DNA of 64,000 nt from an uncultured Alphaproteobacteria bacterium (GCA_944390275.1 CALXPL010000002.1:1-64000); one strand, 5' to 3'; shown: positions 24,064 through 33,280, numbered from the stretch's first letter. Made by a program: numbers and translations. Notes: generated by a model not told the origin, from the letters alone.

Positions 24064-24981
24064 TTAACGTTTAATTGCAAAACGAAGTTTTGCAGAGCGA
24101 GAACGAGGATTGTGGAAAATTTCATCATCAGAAGGTGTTAAAACCTTTGAAAAAGAAGATAGGGGGAAAGAAGTTTCGTTGCTATCTTGAATGGCGTAGC
24201 GAGAAACATGTTGCTTCTTTTGAGCGTTATTTTTGAAAAAAGTTTTAACGATTCTGTCTTCTAATGAATGAAAGCTGACAACGACTAAACGTCCGTTGTT
24301 TTTTAATTTTTGAAGTGCCCCATATAATCCATTTTCTAATTCATCAAGTTCATTATTTACAGCGATTCGTAAAGCCTGAAAAGTTCTTGTAGCCGGATCA
24401 ATAGTGTTTGGACGTTTATGAATAACGGAATAAACAATATTAGCCAGTTCAAGTGTCGATTCTATTTTTTTATTTTGACGATATTGAATAATTTTAGCGG
24501 CAATTTGACGCGATTTTTTTTCATCGCCGTATTTATAAATGAGGTCAGCCAAATCATTTTCAGCATAGGAGTTAACGATATCGGCAGCCGATATACCAAC
24601 ACAAGACATGCGCATATCTAAAGGAGCGTCTTTAGCAAAAGAAAAACCTCTTTCAGCTTGGTCAAGTTGCATGGAAGATACGCCGATATCAAAAACGGCA
24701 CCATCAATTCCTTCAGAAACAAGAGAAGAAAAGTCGCCAAATTTTCCGGCACGGAATTCAAAACGGTTTCCGTAAATATTTTTTAATTCTTCAGCTCTTG
24801 TTTGAACATTTGGATCTCTATCAAGAGCAATGACTTTGCAATTTGCTGATTTAAGAATAGCTTCAGAGTAACCGCCGTTACCAAAGGTGGCATCAACATA
24901 AATTTTTCCGTCAGAAGGTTTGAGGGCTTCCAAAACTTCCGATAACATAACGGGAATATGTTTCTGAGAGAGGTTATTCAT
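24064..24981 (-). CDS. rsmH: 16S rRNA m4C1402 methyltransferase RsmH (MraW)
   Basis: 305 residues from the ATG at 24981. Methylates N4 of C1402 in the ribosomal P site using S-adenosylmethionine. Motifs: HIPVMLSEVLEAL, the SAM loop YVDATFGNGGYSEAIL, FDIGVSSMQLD, ERGFSF and VVSFHSLEDRIVK. The start overlaps the mraZ stop by 8 bases, and the longer in-frame version starting at 24999 is less likely. Confidence 0.96.
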   Translation of the reverse strand: MNNLSQKHIPVMLSEVLEALKPSDGKIYVDATFGNGGYSEAILKSANCKVIALDRDPNVQTRAEELKNIYGNRFEFRAGKFGDFSSLVSEGIDGAVFDIGVSSMQLDQAERGFSFAKDAPLDMRMSCVGISAADIVNSYAENDLADLIYKYGDEKKSRQIAAKIIQYRQNKKIESTLELANIVYSVIHKRPNTIDPATRTFQALRIAVNNELDELENGLYGALQKLKNNGRLVVVSFHSLEDRIVKTFFKNNAQKKQHVSRYAIQDSNETSFPLSSFSKVLTPSDDEIFHNPRSRSAKLRFAIKR

Positions 24982-25450
24982 AGGATTTAACCTCCGCAAC
25001 TTTATTTAAGGAAGGACGTTTTTTTAGAACTTCGCTACGAATACGAGCTTCTTCTTTTTCCCAATTTTCAGGATTCCAAATTTGAAATTTTCGCCCTTTA
25101 CCGACAAATACAGCGGTGTCTGTAATTGCTGCGTGTTTCATGAGCTTTTCGGAAAGATTGATTCTTCCGGTAGAATCAAAAGGAAAACGTTTGGCATCGC
25201 CGAAGATTAAGTTTGTTAAATCATCTTGTTCTTGAGAGAAAAAATCCATTGAGTTTTCCATATCGGCAGCAAGTTTATCTAATAAATCTTCGGTGCAACC
25301 TTCAATGCAAGGAGATGTAAGGCTTCGATAGCAAACAATTTCTGTAGAGAGTTCTTTAAGAATTGCGCGGTAATCTGAAGGAAGGGAAACGCGTCCTTTC
25401 GCGTCCACTTTATTAACTATTGTATCGATAAAGAGAAAATTTTTTCTCAA
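24974..25450 (-). CDS. mraZ: Transcriptional regulator MraZ
   Basis: 158 residues. MraZ is an AbrB-like DNA-binding protein that represses its own division operon. Two swapped-hairpin repeats are present: VDAKGRVSLPSDYR and FDSTGRINLSEKLM. The start codon is TTG at 25450 with AGGAAGG about 9 bases upstream; no ATG fits. Putative operator repeats lie at 25499-25523, about 50 bases upstream of the start. Confidence 0.95.
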   Translation of the reverse strand: MRKNFLFIDTIVNKVDAKGRVSLPSDYRAILKELSTEIVCYRSLTSPCIEGCTEDLLDKLAADMENSMDFFSQEQDDLTNLIFGDAKRFPFDSTGRINLSEKLMKHAAITDTAVFVGKGRKFQIWNPENWEKEEARIRSEVLKKRPSLNKVAEVKSYE

Positions 25451-25498
25451 GACCAGATTTCCTTCCTAAATCATTACCCGTATGTTTATGGTATATCA

Positions 25499-25523
25499 TG
25501 GGATTTCATGGGAATCAATGGGA
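25499..25523. promoter_or_regulatory. Putative MraZ operator (three TGGGA repeats)
   Basis: Three direct copies of TGGGA at 25499, 25509 and 25519, each separated by 5 bases, giving an exact 10-base period. This matches the known MraZ-binding pattern of TGGGN repeats with 5-base spacers. Here the TGGGA reads on the plus strand, opposite to mraZ transcription. Confidence 0.8.
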
Positions 25524-25754
25524 AATTTTAGTATTTTATTAACTGTTCTTAATTTGTTCTTAATGCGAAGTTTGTGATTATTAGCAAAAGCAAGGTGGAA
25601 GTGATGTGCGCGCAAAACAAGAAAAACAAATAAAAATGTCAATTTTTTAACAGGTTTTTAAAAACTCCGTGATAACGAGAGAAACATAACCCGACTCGGA
25701 AATTTTTTGCATAAAATAGTCTTCAACAGGAAAGTTAAGAGGTACATTAATGTC

Positions 25755-25783
25755 TTGCAAAAATAAAGGGACATGTATAAACT
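25755..25783 (+). promoter_or_regulatory. Candidate promoter for rnpB
   Basis: TTGCAA at 25755-25760, a 17-base spacer and TAAACT at 25778-25783, placing transcription start near 25790 where the RNase P RNA P1 helix begins. Inferred by eye. Confidence 0.5.
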
Positions 25784-25789
25784 TAGAAA

Positions 25790-26168
25790 CACAGGTGGTC
25801 GGATAGCTGCGCCTCGGAAGGGAATATCTGAAGGTGAGGAAAGTCCGGGCTTCAAGGGAACAAGGTACCAGATAACGTCTGGCTGGAGAAATCCACGGGA
25901 CAGTGCCGCAGAAAGTTACCGCCGAATTTAGTTCGGTAAGGTTGAAAAGGCGAGGTAAGAGCTCACCGCATAAACAGCAATGTTTATGGCATAGGCAAAC
26001 CCTACCTGAAGCAAGACCAAGTTAGGAGAGCTTTGTTAAAAAGTTATACGGAGGGTTCCCAATCCACTCCAGAGGTAGGTCGCGTAGAGTTGTTTAGTGA
26101 TAAACAGCCGAGATGAATAGCTATCGCTTCTTTAGAGAAGTACAGAACCCGGCTTATAGACTGCCTGA
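25790..26168 (+). ncRNA. rnpB: RNase P RNA
   Basis: Catalytic RNA that matures the 5' ends of tRNAs. Helix P1 pairs CAGGTGGTC (25792-25800) with GACTGCCTG (26159-26167). The conserved cores GAGGAAAGTCCGGGCTT near the 5' end and the ACAGAACCCGGCTTATAGAC-type 3' segment are both present, as are internal AGAAA and GGTAAG features of A-type bacterial RNase P. rnpB diverging from mraZ is a common alphaproteobacterial arrangement. No clear terminator is visible before lpxC. Confidence 0.96.
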
Positions 26169-26210
26169 ATTTTAAAAATAGATTGTAAAAAGCCACATTG
26201 GGGAGAGACG

Positions 26211-27059
26211 ATGCAGAAGACATTGAAACAATCCGTAAAGATTGAAGGGATAGGGTTGCACTCGGGTTGTTCCGTTGTGATGAGTATTCATCCCGGAAAA
26301 GTAAACGAAGGGATTATTTTTAAAAGAGTGGACATGTCTGAAAAACCGGAGGTGTTGGCTCGTTACGATAATGTAAAAGATACCCAAAATTGTACTTGTA
26401 TAGCATCCAAAGAAGGAGCAATTGTTTCAACAATAGAACATATCATGGCAGCACTTTCTGTTGCAGGCATAAATAATGGCATTATTGAAATTAATAATCA
26501 GGAAACGCCGATTATGGATGGAAGCGGCAAGATATTTTATGAAAAAATCAAACAAGCGGGAATTGAAGAGCAAACAGCAGAAGAGAAAAAATTAAAAGTA
26601 ATGAAGACCATTTCTTTTTCTGATAACAAAGGGAATACAATCAGCTTATCTCCTGCCGATGCTTTTATTGTCGATTTTGAAATAGAATTTCCGTCAAAGA
26701 TTGTAGGACACCAACGATTTGTGGGAGAAATTACACCGGAGATATTTGAAAGTTCAATAGCACCGTGTCGAACCTTTTGTGAAAAGTATCAAGTGGATTA
26801 TCTACAATCAATAGGATTAATTAAAGGTGGAAGTCTTGATAATGCAATCGTTCTAGATGGGGAAACACTTTTGAATCCCGAAGGATTTCGAGTACAAAAT
26901 GAGTGTGTTAATCACAAGGTTTTAGATGCAATAGGAGATATGTACACGTCGGGGTACCATATTTTAGGTAAGTTGCAAGCATCAAAGACAGGGCATTATC
27001 ATAATAATGAATTGTTAAAAGTCTTATTTTCAGACCCATCAAATTATAAAATAATATAA
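26211..27059 (+). CDS. lpxC: UDP-3-O-acyl-N-acetylglucosamine deacetylase LpxC
   Basis: 282 residues. Zinc enzyme for the first committed step of lipid A synthesis, so this cell makes LPS. Zinc ligands are His77 (TIEHIMAAL), His235 and Asp239 (NHKVLDAIGD). Catalytic Glu76 and His262 (TGHYHNN) are also present. GIGLHSG marks the N-terminal substrate loop. GGGGAG lies about 6 bases before the ATG. Confidence 0.97.
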   Translation: MQKTLKQSVKIEGIGLHSGCSVVMSIHPGKVNEGIIFKRVDMSEKPEVLARYDNVKDTQNCTCIASKEGAIVSTIEHIMAALSVAGINNGIIEINNQETPIMDGSGKIFYEKIKQAGIEEQTAEEKKLKVMKTISFSDNKGNTISLSPADAFIVDFEIEFPSKIVGHQRFVGEITPEIFESSIAPCRTFCEKYQVDYLQSIGLIKGGSLDNAIVLDGETLLNPEGFRVQNECVNHKVLDAIGDMYTSGYHILGKLQASKTGHYHNNELLKVLFSDPSNYKII

Positions 27060-27068
27060 GGAAAAGAC

Positions 27069-27821
27069 ATGAAAAATAAAGCATTGGCAATGATTTTGGC
27101 AATTGCCGTAAGTTTTCTTTCAAGCTGTGGCACAACAAAAGAAGAAACAATAGAAAACCCAAGTGCAGAAGAAGTTTACAATCAGGCTTACGATTTATTG
27201 GAGAGAACGTCGTATAAAAAGTCAGCAGAAATGTTTGAAAAGGTAGAAATAGAACATCCCTATTCAAAATGGGCAACGCAAGCCAAAATAATGAGCGCTT
27301 ATGCTTACTATAAAGATAAAGATTATGATAGCGCGATTATTAATTTGGATAGATTTATAAAGTTTCACCCAGGAAATAAGGATATAGCCTACGCCTATTA
27401 CTTAAAAGCACTGTGTTATTATGATCAAATAGGACCGGTAGAAAAAGATCAAAGCAATAGCCAAAAAGCATTAGAGGCTTTTCGTCAGGTAGTCATTCGT
27501 TTTCCGAATTCAGAATATGCCAAGGACGCCGAGTTTAAAATGGCTTTGGCAAATGACCATCTTGCCGGACATGAAATGGAGATAGGAAGATATTATCTGT
27601 CTCAAGAAAATTATCTTTCGGCATTAAATCGTTTTTCGGATGTTGTTAATAAATACCAGACAACGACGCATATTGAAGAAGCATTATACCGACAGGTCGA
27701 AATCTATACGATAATCGGATTGCCGGATGAAGCAAAACTTTCAGCAACGGTATTGGAACATAATTATCCGAAAAGTAAATGGTCAAAAAGGGCACAACGA
27801 ATAATTGGAGATACAAAATAA
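27069..27821 (+). CDS. bamD: Outer membrane assembly lipoprotein BamD
   Basis: 250 residues. The signal peptide ends in a lipobox (FLSSC), so it is anchored to the outer membrane. TPR-like repeats match the BamD/YfiO family: AEEVYNQAYDLL, AEMFEKVEIEHPYSKWA and VVIRFPNSEYAKDA, followed by the C-terminal VLEHNYPKSKW. BamD is the essential partner of BamA in beta-barrel insertion. It follows lpxC by 9 bases. Confidence 0.94.
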   Translation: MKNKALAMILAIAVSFLSSCGTTKEETIENPSAEEVYNQAYDLLERTSYKKSAEMFEKVEIEHPYSKWATQAKIMSAYAYYKDKDYDSAIINLDRFIKFHPGNKDIAYAYYLKALCYYDQIGPVEKDQSNSQKALEAFRQVVIRFPNSEYAKDAEFKMALANDHLAGHEMEIGRYYLSQENYLSALNRFSDVVNKYQTTTHIEEALYRQVEIYTIIGLPDEAKLSATVLEHNYPKSKWSKRAQRIIGDTK

Positions 27822-27826
27822 AGACC

Positions 27827-29491
27827 ATGCTGTCAGAGTTAACCATCAATAATGTTGTTTTAATAGATAAACTGGACTTGGAGTTTAAGTCCGGTTTAAG
27901 TGTTTTAACCGGAGAAACCGGAGCCGGAAAATCCATTTTGTTGGATTCGTTAGGTTTGGTTTTGGGAAATCGCGCAGAAGTTTCTCAAATTAGACAAGGA
28001 ACAGAAAAATTAAGTGTAACGGCCGTTTTTGAAGGAGAAGGAAAGAAGGAAGAAGTTTCAGAATTTCTGAAAGAATATGAGATAGAAACAGATGGAGAAT
28101 TGGTAATTAAAAGAACACTAGATAAAAACGGCAAAGGCAAAATTTTTATTAATGACCAACTGATAAGTGCCAAACTTCTCAAAGAAATCGGAAAATTTTT
28201 GGTTGAAATACATGGGCAGTATGACAATCAAGGACTTTTAAATCCAGCAAACCATAAATCTATTTTGGATGCATACGGCAATTATAAAGACCTCAAACAG
28301 ACAGTAAAAAGATGTTGGCAAGAGTACAAACAAGCTGAAAAAGCAAGACAAGAAGCCGAAGCAAATATAGCCCAAGCCAAAGAAGATGAAGATAATTTAC
28401 GTCATTGGGTTGAAGAGTTGGAAAGAATAGGAACATATAGCGGTGAAGAAGAAGAACTAAGTCAAAAACGACTTGAGTTAATGAATGCGGAAAAATTAAT
28501 AGACAATTTAAAGGCAGCCTATTCCTCTCTAAACGGAAACTTTGATATAGTTTCAGCTTTAAGACAAGCTCAAACGGCGATGGAAAAGGCCAATCAAATT
28601 GTTGCCGGAAAATATGATGCAATTGTTGATATATTGGAACAAAGCCGTATCAATGCCGAGGAAGCACAAAATGAAATAGAAGAAGCAACGAATAATATCA
28701 ATCTAAATCAAAATGAGTTAGATAAAATAGAAGAGCGTATCTACGCGTTGCGCGGCATAGCAAGAAAACACCAGGTCAGTGTAGAAGAATTACCCGAACT
28801 GTTAGAAAAATTTAAACAAAGATTGAACAATCTGGAAATGAGAGAAGACGGACTTCAAAATTTACGTCAAAAAGAAGAGCAGGCTCGGTTGTTATACAAA
28901 GAACAAGCAAAAGAATTGAGTTCACAACGCAAGGCCACGGCATTAGTTCTTGATGGAAAAGTAATGGCCGAGTTAGCTCCATTAAAGATGGAAAAAGCCA
29001 AATTTATTACGCAAATTGAAGAACAGAAACCTGAAGAATGGTCGGAAGACGGAATCGATAAAATTCAATTTACGGTTTCAACCAACCCCAATTCACCGCA
29101 AGGGCCATTGAATAAAATTGCCTCAGGCGGAGAATTAGCCAGATTTATGCTTGCCTTAAAGGTAAATTTGGCACAAACATCAAATGTTTCGACAATGATT
29201 TTTGATGAAGTGGATGCCGGAGTAGGCGGAGCAACAGCCAAAGCCGTAGGTGAGAGATTGGCGCGATTGGCAAAAGATGTCCAAGTTTTAGTCGTAACAC
29301 ATTCCCCGCAAGTAGCCGCCAGTGGCAATCATCATTATAAAGTAGAGAAAGATACGCAGCAAAATGTTACCACAACGCAAGTAAGAGAATTAAACGGAAT
29401 AGAACGTCAAGAAGAAATAGCCCGAATGCTCGCCGGAGAGACAGTAACGCAAGAAGCCAGAGCCGCGGCAAAAGTTTTATTATCCGCATGA
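27827..29491 (+). CDS. recN: DNA repair protein RecN
   Basis: 554 residues from the ATG at 27827, which gives the usual start MLSELTINNVVLIDKLDLEF. SMC-like ATPase that holds broken DNA ends. Walker A GETGAGKS is at residues 29-36. A long central coiled coil follows, then the signature ASGGELARFMLALK, Walker B MIFDEVDAGVGG and the D-loop/H-loop region VVTHSPQVAA. The bamD-recN order is common in alphaproteobacteria. It begins 5 bases after bamD. Confidence 0.96.
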   Translation: MLSELTINNVVLIDKLDLEFKSGLSVLTGETGAGKSILLDSLGLVLGNRAEVSQIRQGTEKLSVTAVFEGEGKKEEVSEFLKEYEIETDGELVIKRTLDKNGKGKIFINDQLISAKLLKEIGKFLVEIHGQYDNQGLLNPANHKSILDAYGNYKDLKQTVKRCWQEYKQAEKARQEAEANIAQAKEDEDNLRHWVEELERIGTYSGEEEELSQKRLELMNAEKLIDNLKAAYSSLNGNFDIVSALRQAQTAMEKANQIVAGKYDAIVDILEQSRINAEEAQNEIEEATNNINLNQNELDKIEERIYALRGIARKHQVSVEELPELLEKFKQRLNNLEMREDGLQNLRQKEEQARLLYKEQAKELSSQRKATALVLDGKVMAELAPLKMEKAKFITQIEEQKPEEWSEDGIDKIQFTVSTNPNSPQGPLNKIASGGELARFMLALKVNLAQTSNVSTMIFDEVDAGVGGATAKAVGERLARLAKDVQVLVVTHSPQVAASGNHHYKVEKDTQQNVTTTQVRELNGIERQEEIARMLAGETVTQEARAAAKVLLSA

Positions 29492-29567
29492 GAAAAAGAC
29501 TTGTTAAAAAAGTAAAAAATAGCTATCTTCAAAACAAAAGAAAATAAAGAAAATAAGGGATAAAAAA

Positions 29568-31001
29568 ATGACAATAAGAACCAGATTTGCACCAAGCCCG
29601 ACCGGATATATGCATATAGGAAATTTAAGAACAGCCTTGTATGAATATTTAATAGCCAAAGGCAATAGTGACGGAAAGTTTATCTTAAGAATAGAAGATA
29701 CCGATCAAAAACGTTATGTTGAAGGTGCAACGGATATTATATACGCAACATTAAAACGCGTAGGAATGAATTGGGATGAAGGTCCTGATATCGGAGGAAA
29801 ATATGGCCCTTATGTCCAATCGGAACGAAAAGAAATATACGCCGAATACGCTCACAAACTTGTTGAATTGGGCGGTGCACATTATTGTTTTTGTTCAAAA
29901 GAAGAAGCAGATGAAGAAAAAGACGAAGAACAAAATATTAAATTTGAAGATCCTTGCAAAAATATTCCATTAGAGGAAGCGAAAAAAAGAATAGAGGCCG
30001 GAGAGCCATACGTCATCCGCCAAACCATAAACAAGCAAGGAAAATCAAAATATCATGATGAAGTTTATGGCGATATTGAGATTGATTATGATGAATTAGA
30101 TGAAGGTGTTCTTCTAAAATCAGACGGCTTCCCGACATATAATTTTGCAAACGTTGTTGATGACCATCTCATGGAAATTTCTCATGTTGTCAGAGGAAAT
30201 GAATATATTTCATCAACACCGAAGTATAATTTAATTTACGAGTCGTTCGGTTGGACTCCTCCGCATTATGTTCATGTTCCTCCGGTTATGAAGGATGCTC
30301 AGCATAAATTGAGTAAAAGAAACGGCGATGCCTCTTTTCAAGATTTGATAGCCAAAGGATATTTACCGGAAGCAATTATAAATTATATTGCGTTATTAGG
30401 GTGGAATCCGGGAACTGATGAAGAAATTTTTTCTTTGGAGGAATTAAAAGAAAGATTTTCCGTAGAAAGATTAAATCGCTCACCGGCCATATTTGATATT
30501 GTAAAATTAACATGGATGAATGGTCAGTATATTAGAAAATTGAGTGAAGAAGAGTTTTATGAAATGGCACTTCCTTACATAAAGAAAGTTATAACCCGTG
30601 ATGTAGATAACAAACTTTTAAGTAAGGTATTGCAGTTGCGCGTAGAAACTTTGGCGGATATCCCATCACAAATAGGATTTTTAGAACAAGTAGAAGACTA
30701 TTCGAATGATTTGTATATCAACAAAAAAATGAAAACGGATGGAGAAATATCCAAACAAGCATTAGGCTACGCGGCAGCGGCTTTAGAACAAACAGAAGAA
30801 TGGAATAATGACAATCTCTTTGCGGTATTGAAGCATGTTGCAGAAGAAAAAGGGTTAAAAAACGGACAGATTATGTATCCCGTAAGAATAGCTCTAAGCG
30901 GCAAGGAAACAACACCGGGAGGAGCAACGGAATTAGCCGTTATCCTTGGTAAGGATGAAAGCTTAAAACGTCTGAAAAACGCATTGCTGAAATTAGGCTG
31001 A
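29568..31001 (+). CDS. gltX: Glutamyl-tRNA synthetase
   Basis: 477 residues. Charges tRNA-Glu (and perhaps tRNA-Gln if non-discriminating). Class I signature HIGN at 16-19 (SPTGYMHIGNLRTALYE), and KLSKR at 247-251. A CFC...C cluster near residues 107-130 may bind zinc. Alphaproteobacteria often carry two GltX paralogues with different tRNA preference, and the window cannot show which this is. AAGGGA precedes the ATG. Confidence 0.96.
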   Translation: MTIRTRFAPSPTGYMHIGNLRTALYEYLIAKGNSDGKFILRIEDTDQKRYVEGATDIIYATLKRVGMNWDEGPDIGGKYGPYVQSERKEIYAEYAHKLVELGGAHYCFCSKEEADEEKDEEQNIKFEDPCKNIPLEEAKKRIEAGEPYVIRQTINKQGKSKYHDEVYGDIEIDYDELDEGVLLKSDGFPTYNFANVVDDHLMEISHVVRGNEYISSTPKYNLIYESFGWTPPHYVHVPPVMKDAQHKLSKRNGDASFQDLIAKGYLPEAIINYIALLGWNPGTDEEIFSLEELKERFSVERLNRSPAIFDIVKLTWMNGQYIRKLSEEEFYEMALPYIKKVITRDVDNKLLSKVLQLRVETLADIPSQIGFLEQVEDYSNDLYINKKMKTDGEISKQALGYAAAALEQTEEWNNDNLFAVLKHVAEEKGLKNGQIMYPVRIALSGKETTPGGATELAVILGKDESLKRLKNALLKLG

Positions 31002-31028
31002 TTTTTCAGACAAGATATAAAAATGTTT

Positions 31029-31081
31029 ATACCAACTTGAACTGCCTTCGGAAAAGCAAACAGTGCAAGTTGGTATTTTAT
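31029..31081 (+). terminator. Long hairpin terminator after gltX
   Basis: Perfect 11-bp stem ATACCAACTTG/CAAGTTGGTAT (31029-31039 with 31066-31076) with an inner ACTG/CAGT pairing and a short T-run. It lies between convergent gltX and cassette B. Confidence 0.78.
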
Positions 31082-31095
31082 CTAAGCGATTTTAC

Positions 31096-31947
31096 TCAAA
31101 ATTCAATAAAAGGTAAAACAGCCCTAAAATTACATTTAGGCAAATGATTACCGCTATATCCACATTTGAAGGTTATAGGAGGATTAGATTGAATTTTACA
31201 CCAATAGGCATACTCTGATGCTTTTTCATTTGATGTCCAATAAGTATATTGGTAAATATTATAATCAGGTTTTTTTAAAGCTTTCATTTGGTAGGTATAT
31301 ATAATCATACTTTTAAAAAATTCAGTCACTTGAAGCATACTAGGAAGAAACCATTGACCTTTGCCGCACCATTCTTCAGTACAACCGCTAGGAGTATATT
31401 CATAACAATATTCAGCAGCAGGAAAAAGTAGGTTTTTCTCTTTTCCATAATTAATAATTTTATCTGTATTTTGCTTACCATTAGATTCACAAGTTATATT
31501 ATTTGTGGCATTAACTGAGGTAAGATCAGCGACTATACAGTTCGGTAAAGAAGGAATATCAACAAAAATAGCTTGATTACAATTCCAGTCAGACGTGTTG
31601 TTCGGATCGTCTTTCTGCCAGGAGACAGTGGGTTGTATTTCTAGAGCGACAGCCAATCGCTTTTTTGCATCGATAACTATGCCGATGGGTTTTTTTGAGG
31701 AAATGACATCAGGGCTTGTCGTTTTATCAGCATATAAAATATCTCCGATGGAAGGAGTATTTTGTATTTTATTTTCTATGCAAGCCCATTTATCGCCAAA
31801 AGGGCATTTAACACCCCCGCTTTCACAAGAAGTTTCGGTGTAACCTAAAGTCGCGCAGTCTTGGGTGGCAACGCATTGTGCCGAAACATTGCCCGCAGCA
31901 AAAGGAGCTGTTAATAAAACCGAAGTTAACAAAGTAATTTTTCTCAT
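31096..31947 (-). CDS. Secreted DUF1566/Lcl-like domain protein (cassette B, gene 2)
   Basis: 283 residues. The signal peptide and first cysteine module (MRKITLLTSVLLTAPFAAG, CVATQDCATLGYTETSC, KCPF) are almost identical to the cassette A counterpart. The C-terminal domain has the same outline (GKGQWFLPSMLQVTEF, YTYWTSNEKASEYAYWC, F-R-A-V-L-P-F at the end) but is strongly diverged and carries extra cysteines (NCNQ, NCIV, CESN, CYEY, SGCTEEWC). AAGGAG lies upstream of the ATG as in cassette A. It is coexpressed with the gene ending at 31959. Function unknown, probably surface binding. Confidence 0.8.
   Translation of the reverse strand: MRKITLLTSVLLTAPFAAGNVSAQCVATQDCATLGYTETSCESGGVKCPFGDKWACIENKIQNTPSIGDILYADKTTSPDVISSKKPIGIVIDAKKRLAVALEIQPTVSWQKDDPNNTSDWNCNQAIFVDIPSLPNCIVADLTSVNATNNITCESNGKQNTDKIINYGKEKNLLFPAAEYCYEYTPSGCTEEWCGKGQWFLPSMLQVTEFFKSMIIYTYQMKALKKPDYNIYQYTYWTSNEKASEYAYWCKIQSNPPITFKCGYSGNHLPKCNFRAVLPFIEF
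31840..31947 (-). repeat. Inverted repeat arm B (signal-peptide region of gene 2)
   Basis: Counterpart of the arm at 21097-21204 in opposite orientation. It is almost base-identical over the signal-peptide codons and the ribosome site. Confidence 0.8.
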
Positions 31948-31958
31948 TTCTTTTCTCC

Positions 31959-33116
31959 TTACTCATTAAAGCAATACACATAAGAGGTATCAAACGGACA
32001 CTTAATTGCTGAACCTGAACAACTCTGTTTTGCATATCCCAGAGATGTACAATTTTGGTTAAGAGAACACCAGTCTAAACCATTACAGACACAAGCTCCT
32101 TGCGAAGCATTCCAAACATAACCGCTTGCGCATTTACATTGTGAATATTTGCCATTACAAGCAGTTCCCTCTCCTCCGGCATAGCCCGTTCCACTACATG
32201 AGTATTTATAAGAACTTGAACAAACACATGCCCCTTGCGAAGCATTCCATGTAAAACCGTTTGCACATTTACATTTTGAATATTTGTTGTCGCAAGAATT
32301 CCCATCTCCTCCCGAATACCCCGTACCGGAGCAAGAATATTTGAAAGAAGTGGCACAAACGCATTTCTTTTGCGAGGAACTCCATTCATAATTATTGGGA
32401 CATTTACATTCAGTATAATAAGTTCCGCTATCATCGGAACAGGTACTTCCGCTTCCGCCTTGAGAACCACAAGATGAGCCGGAAACAAATTTTTGCGGGT
32501 CGCATTTGATTTTGTATTTTTTACCATCACAAGATTGACATTCGCCGTTGCTCACATAACCCGACGGAATAGAGGTATATTTATAATCAGAACAGAGATT
32601 ACAACATTCTTTATATTTACCGCCGCAGGAAGTCCCGACACCTTTCTCTCCGAGAGCCGTATCGCAAACTTGATTATATTCGGAAGAACATTCACAATCG
32701 GAATGATAAGAACTGTCATAAGGACAATAAGAGGAAGGAGAACTTCCTTCGGGACAAGGGGTATTGGTATAACCGGCTTGTTTACAAAGGTCCTCAGGAG
32801 TACCATGGTCATCAGGAGTTCCTCCGCCGCCTCCACCGTCAGGAGTTTCCGTATTACCGAATTTATCCGCTCCACAATTTCCCGCATCGGTTATAAAACA
32901 TACCGAAGCTGTGAGATAGGATTGTTTATCAGACTGTTTCAAAAAAAGATACGGAGAAAAACGAGACAAATCGAGGTGTGATAAAGTGTGGATGTGTGAG
33001 TGATGTTTGCTCGATTCGGAAGGGATGGATGATAATACAGTTGCATCAAGATTATCTGTTGACAAGAGCAAACAACTTGTTGCCGATAATAAACAAAAAT
33101 GCCAATATTTCACCAT
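31959..33116 (-). CDS. Secreted cysteine-rich repeat protein (cassette B, gene 1)
   Basis: 385 residues, homologous along its length to the cassette A gene 1 product. It shares a signal peptide, a His-rich stretch (KHHSHIHTLSHLDL), CFITDAGNCGADKFGN, a glycine run, PDDHGTP, and CPYDSSYH. It then has the same order of cysteine modules, including CATSFKYSCSGTGYSGGDG and CSSSYKYSCSGTGYAGGEG units, and the terminal GLDWCSLNQNC...KCPF module. The tandem modules are less identical than in copy A. Its start codon faces the T4CP operon, and the 164-base gap to that operon's end holds a terminator. Unknown surface role. Confidence 0.8.
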   Translation of the reverse strand: MVKYWHFCLLSATSCLLLSTDNLDATVLSSIPSESSKHHSHIHTLSHLDLSRFSPYLFLKQSDKQSYLTASVCFITDAGNCGADKFGNTETPDGGGGGGTPDDHGTPEDLCKQAGYTNTPCPEGSSPSSYCPYDSSYHSDCECSSEYNQVCDTALGEKGVGTSCGGKYKECCNLCSDYKYTSIPSGYVSNGECQSCDGKKYKIKCDPQKFVSGSSCGSQGGSGSTCSDDSGTYYTECKCPNNYEWSSSQKKCVCATSFKYSCSGTGYSGGDGNSCDNKYSKCKCANGFTWNASQGACVCSSSYKYSCSGTGYAGGEGTACNGKYSQCKCASGYVWNASQGACVCNGLDWCSLNQNCTSLGYAKQSCSGSAIKCPFDTSYVYCFNE

Positions 33117-33231
33117 AATATCCTCCTTCGGAATAAGAATCCCTCTCCATTTTTCTCCTAAGAGTCATACTATCAGAAATAAAATTCAAAGTAAAGTATA
33201 AATTTCAAAAAAGAATAAAAAGAAAGACATA

Positions 33232-33262
33232 AAAAAAAGACCTCATAAAAGAGGTCTTTTAA
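33232..33262 (-). terminator. Terminator of the coupling-ATPase operon
   Basis: On the minus strand AAAAGACCTC, a 6-nt loop, then GAGGTCTTTT continuing into a long T-run (33251-33260 pairing with 33235-33244). It lies 20 bases after the stop codon of the TraG-like gene. Confidence 0.9.
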
Positions 33263-33280
33263 AACTTAATCAAAATAAGA

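Noticed and set aside
21097..31947. Site-specific DNA inversion system
   Set aside because: No invertase or tyrosine/serine recombinase gene is present, and the arms are coding. Only homologous recombination is plausible.
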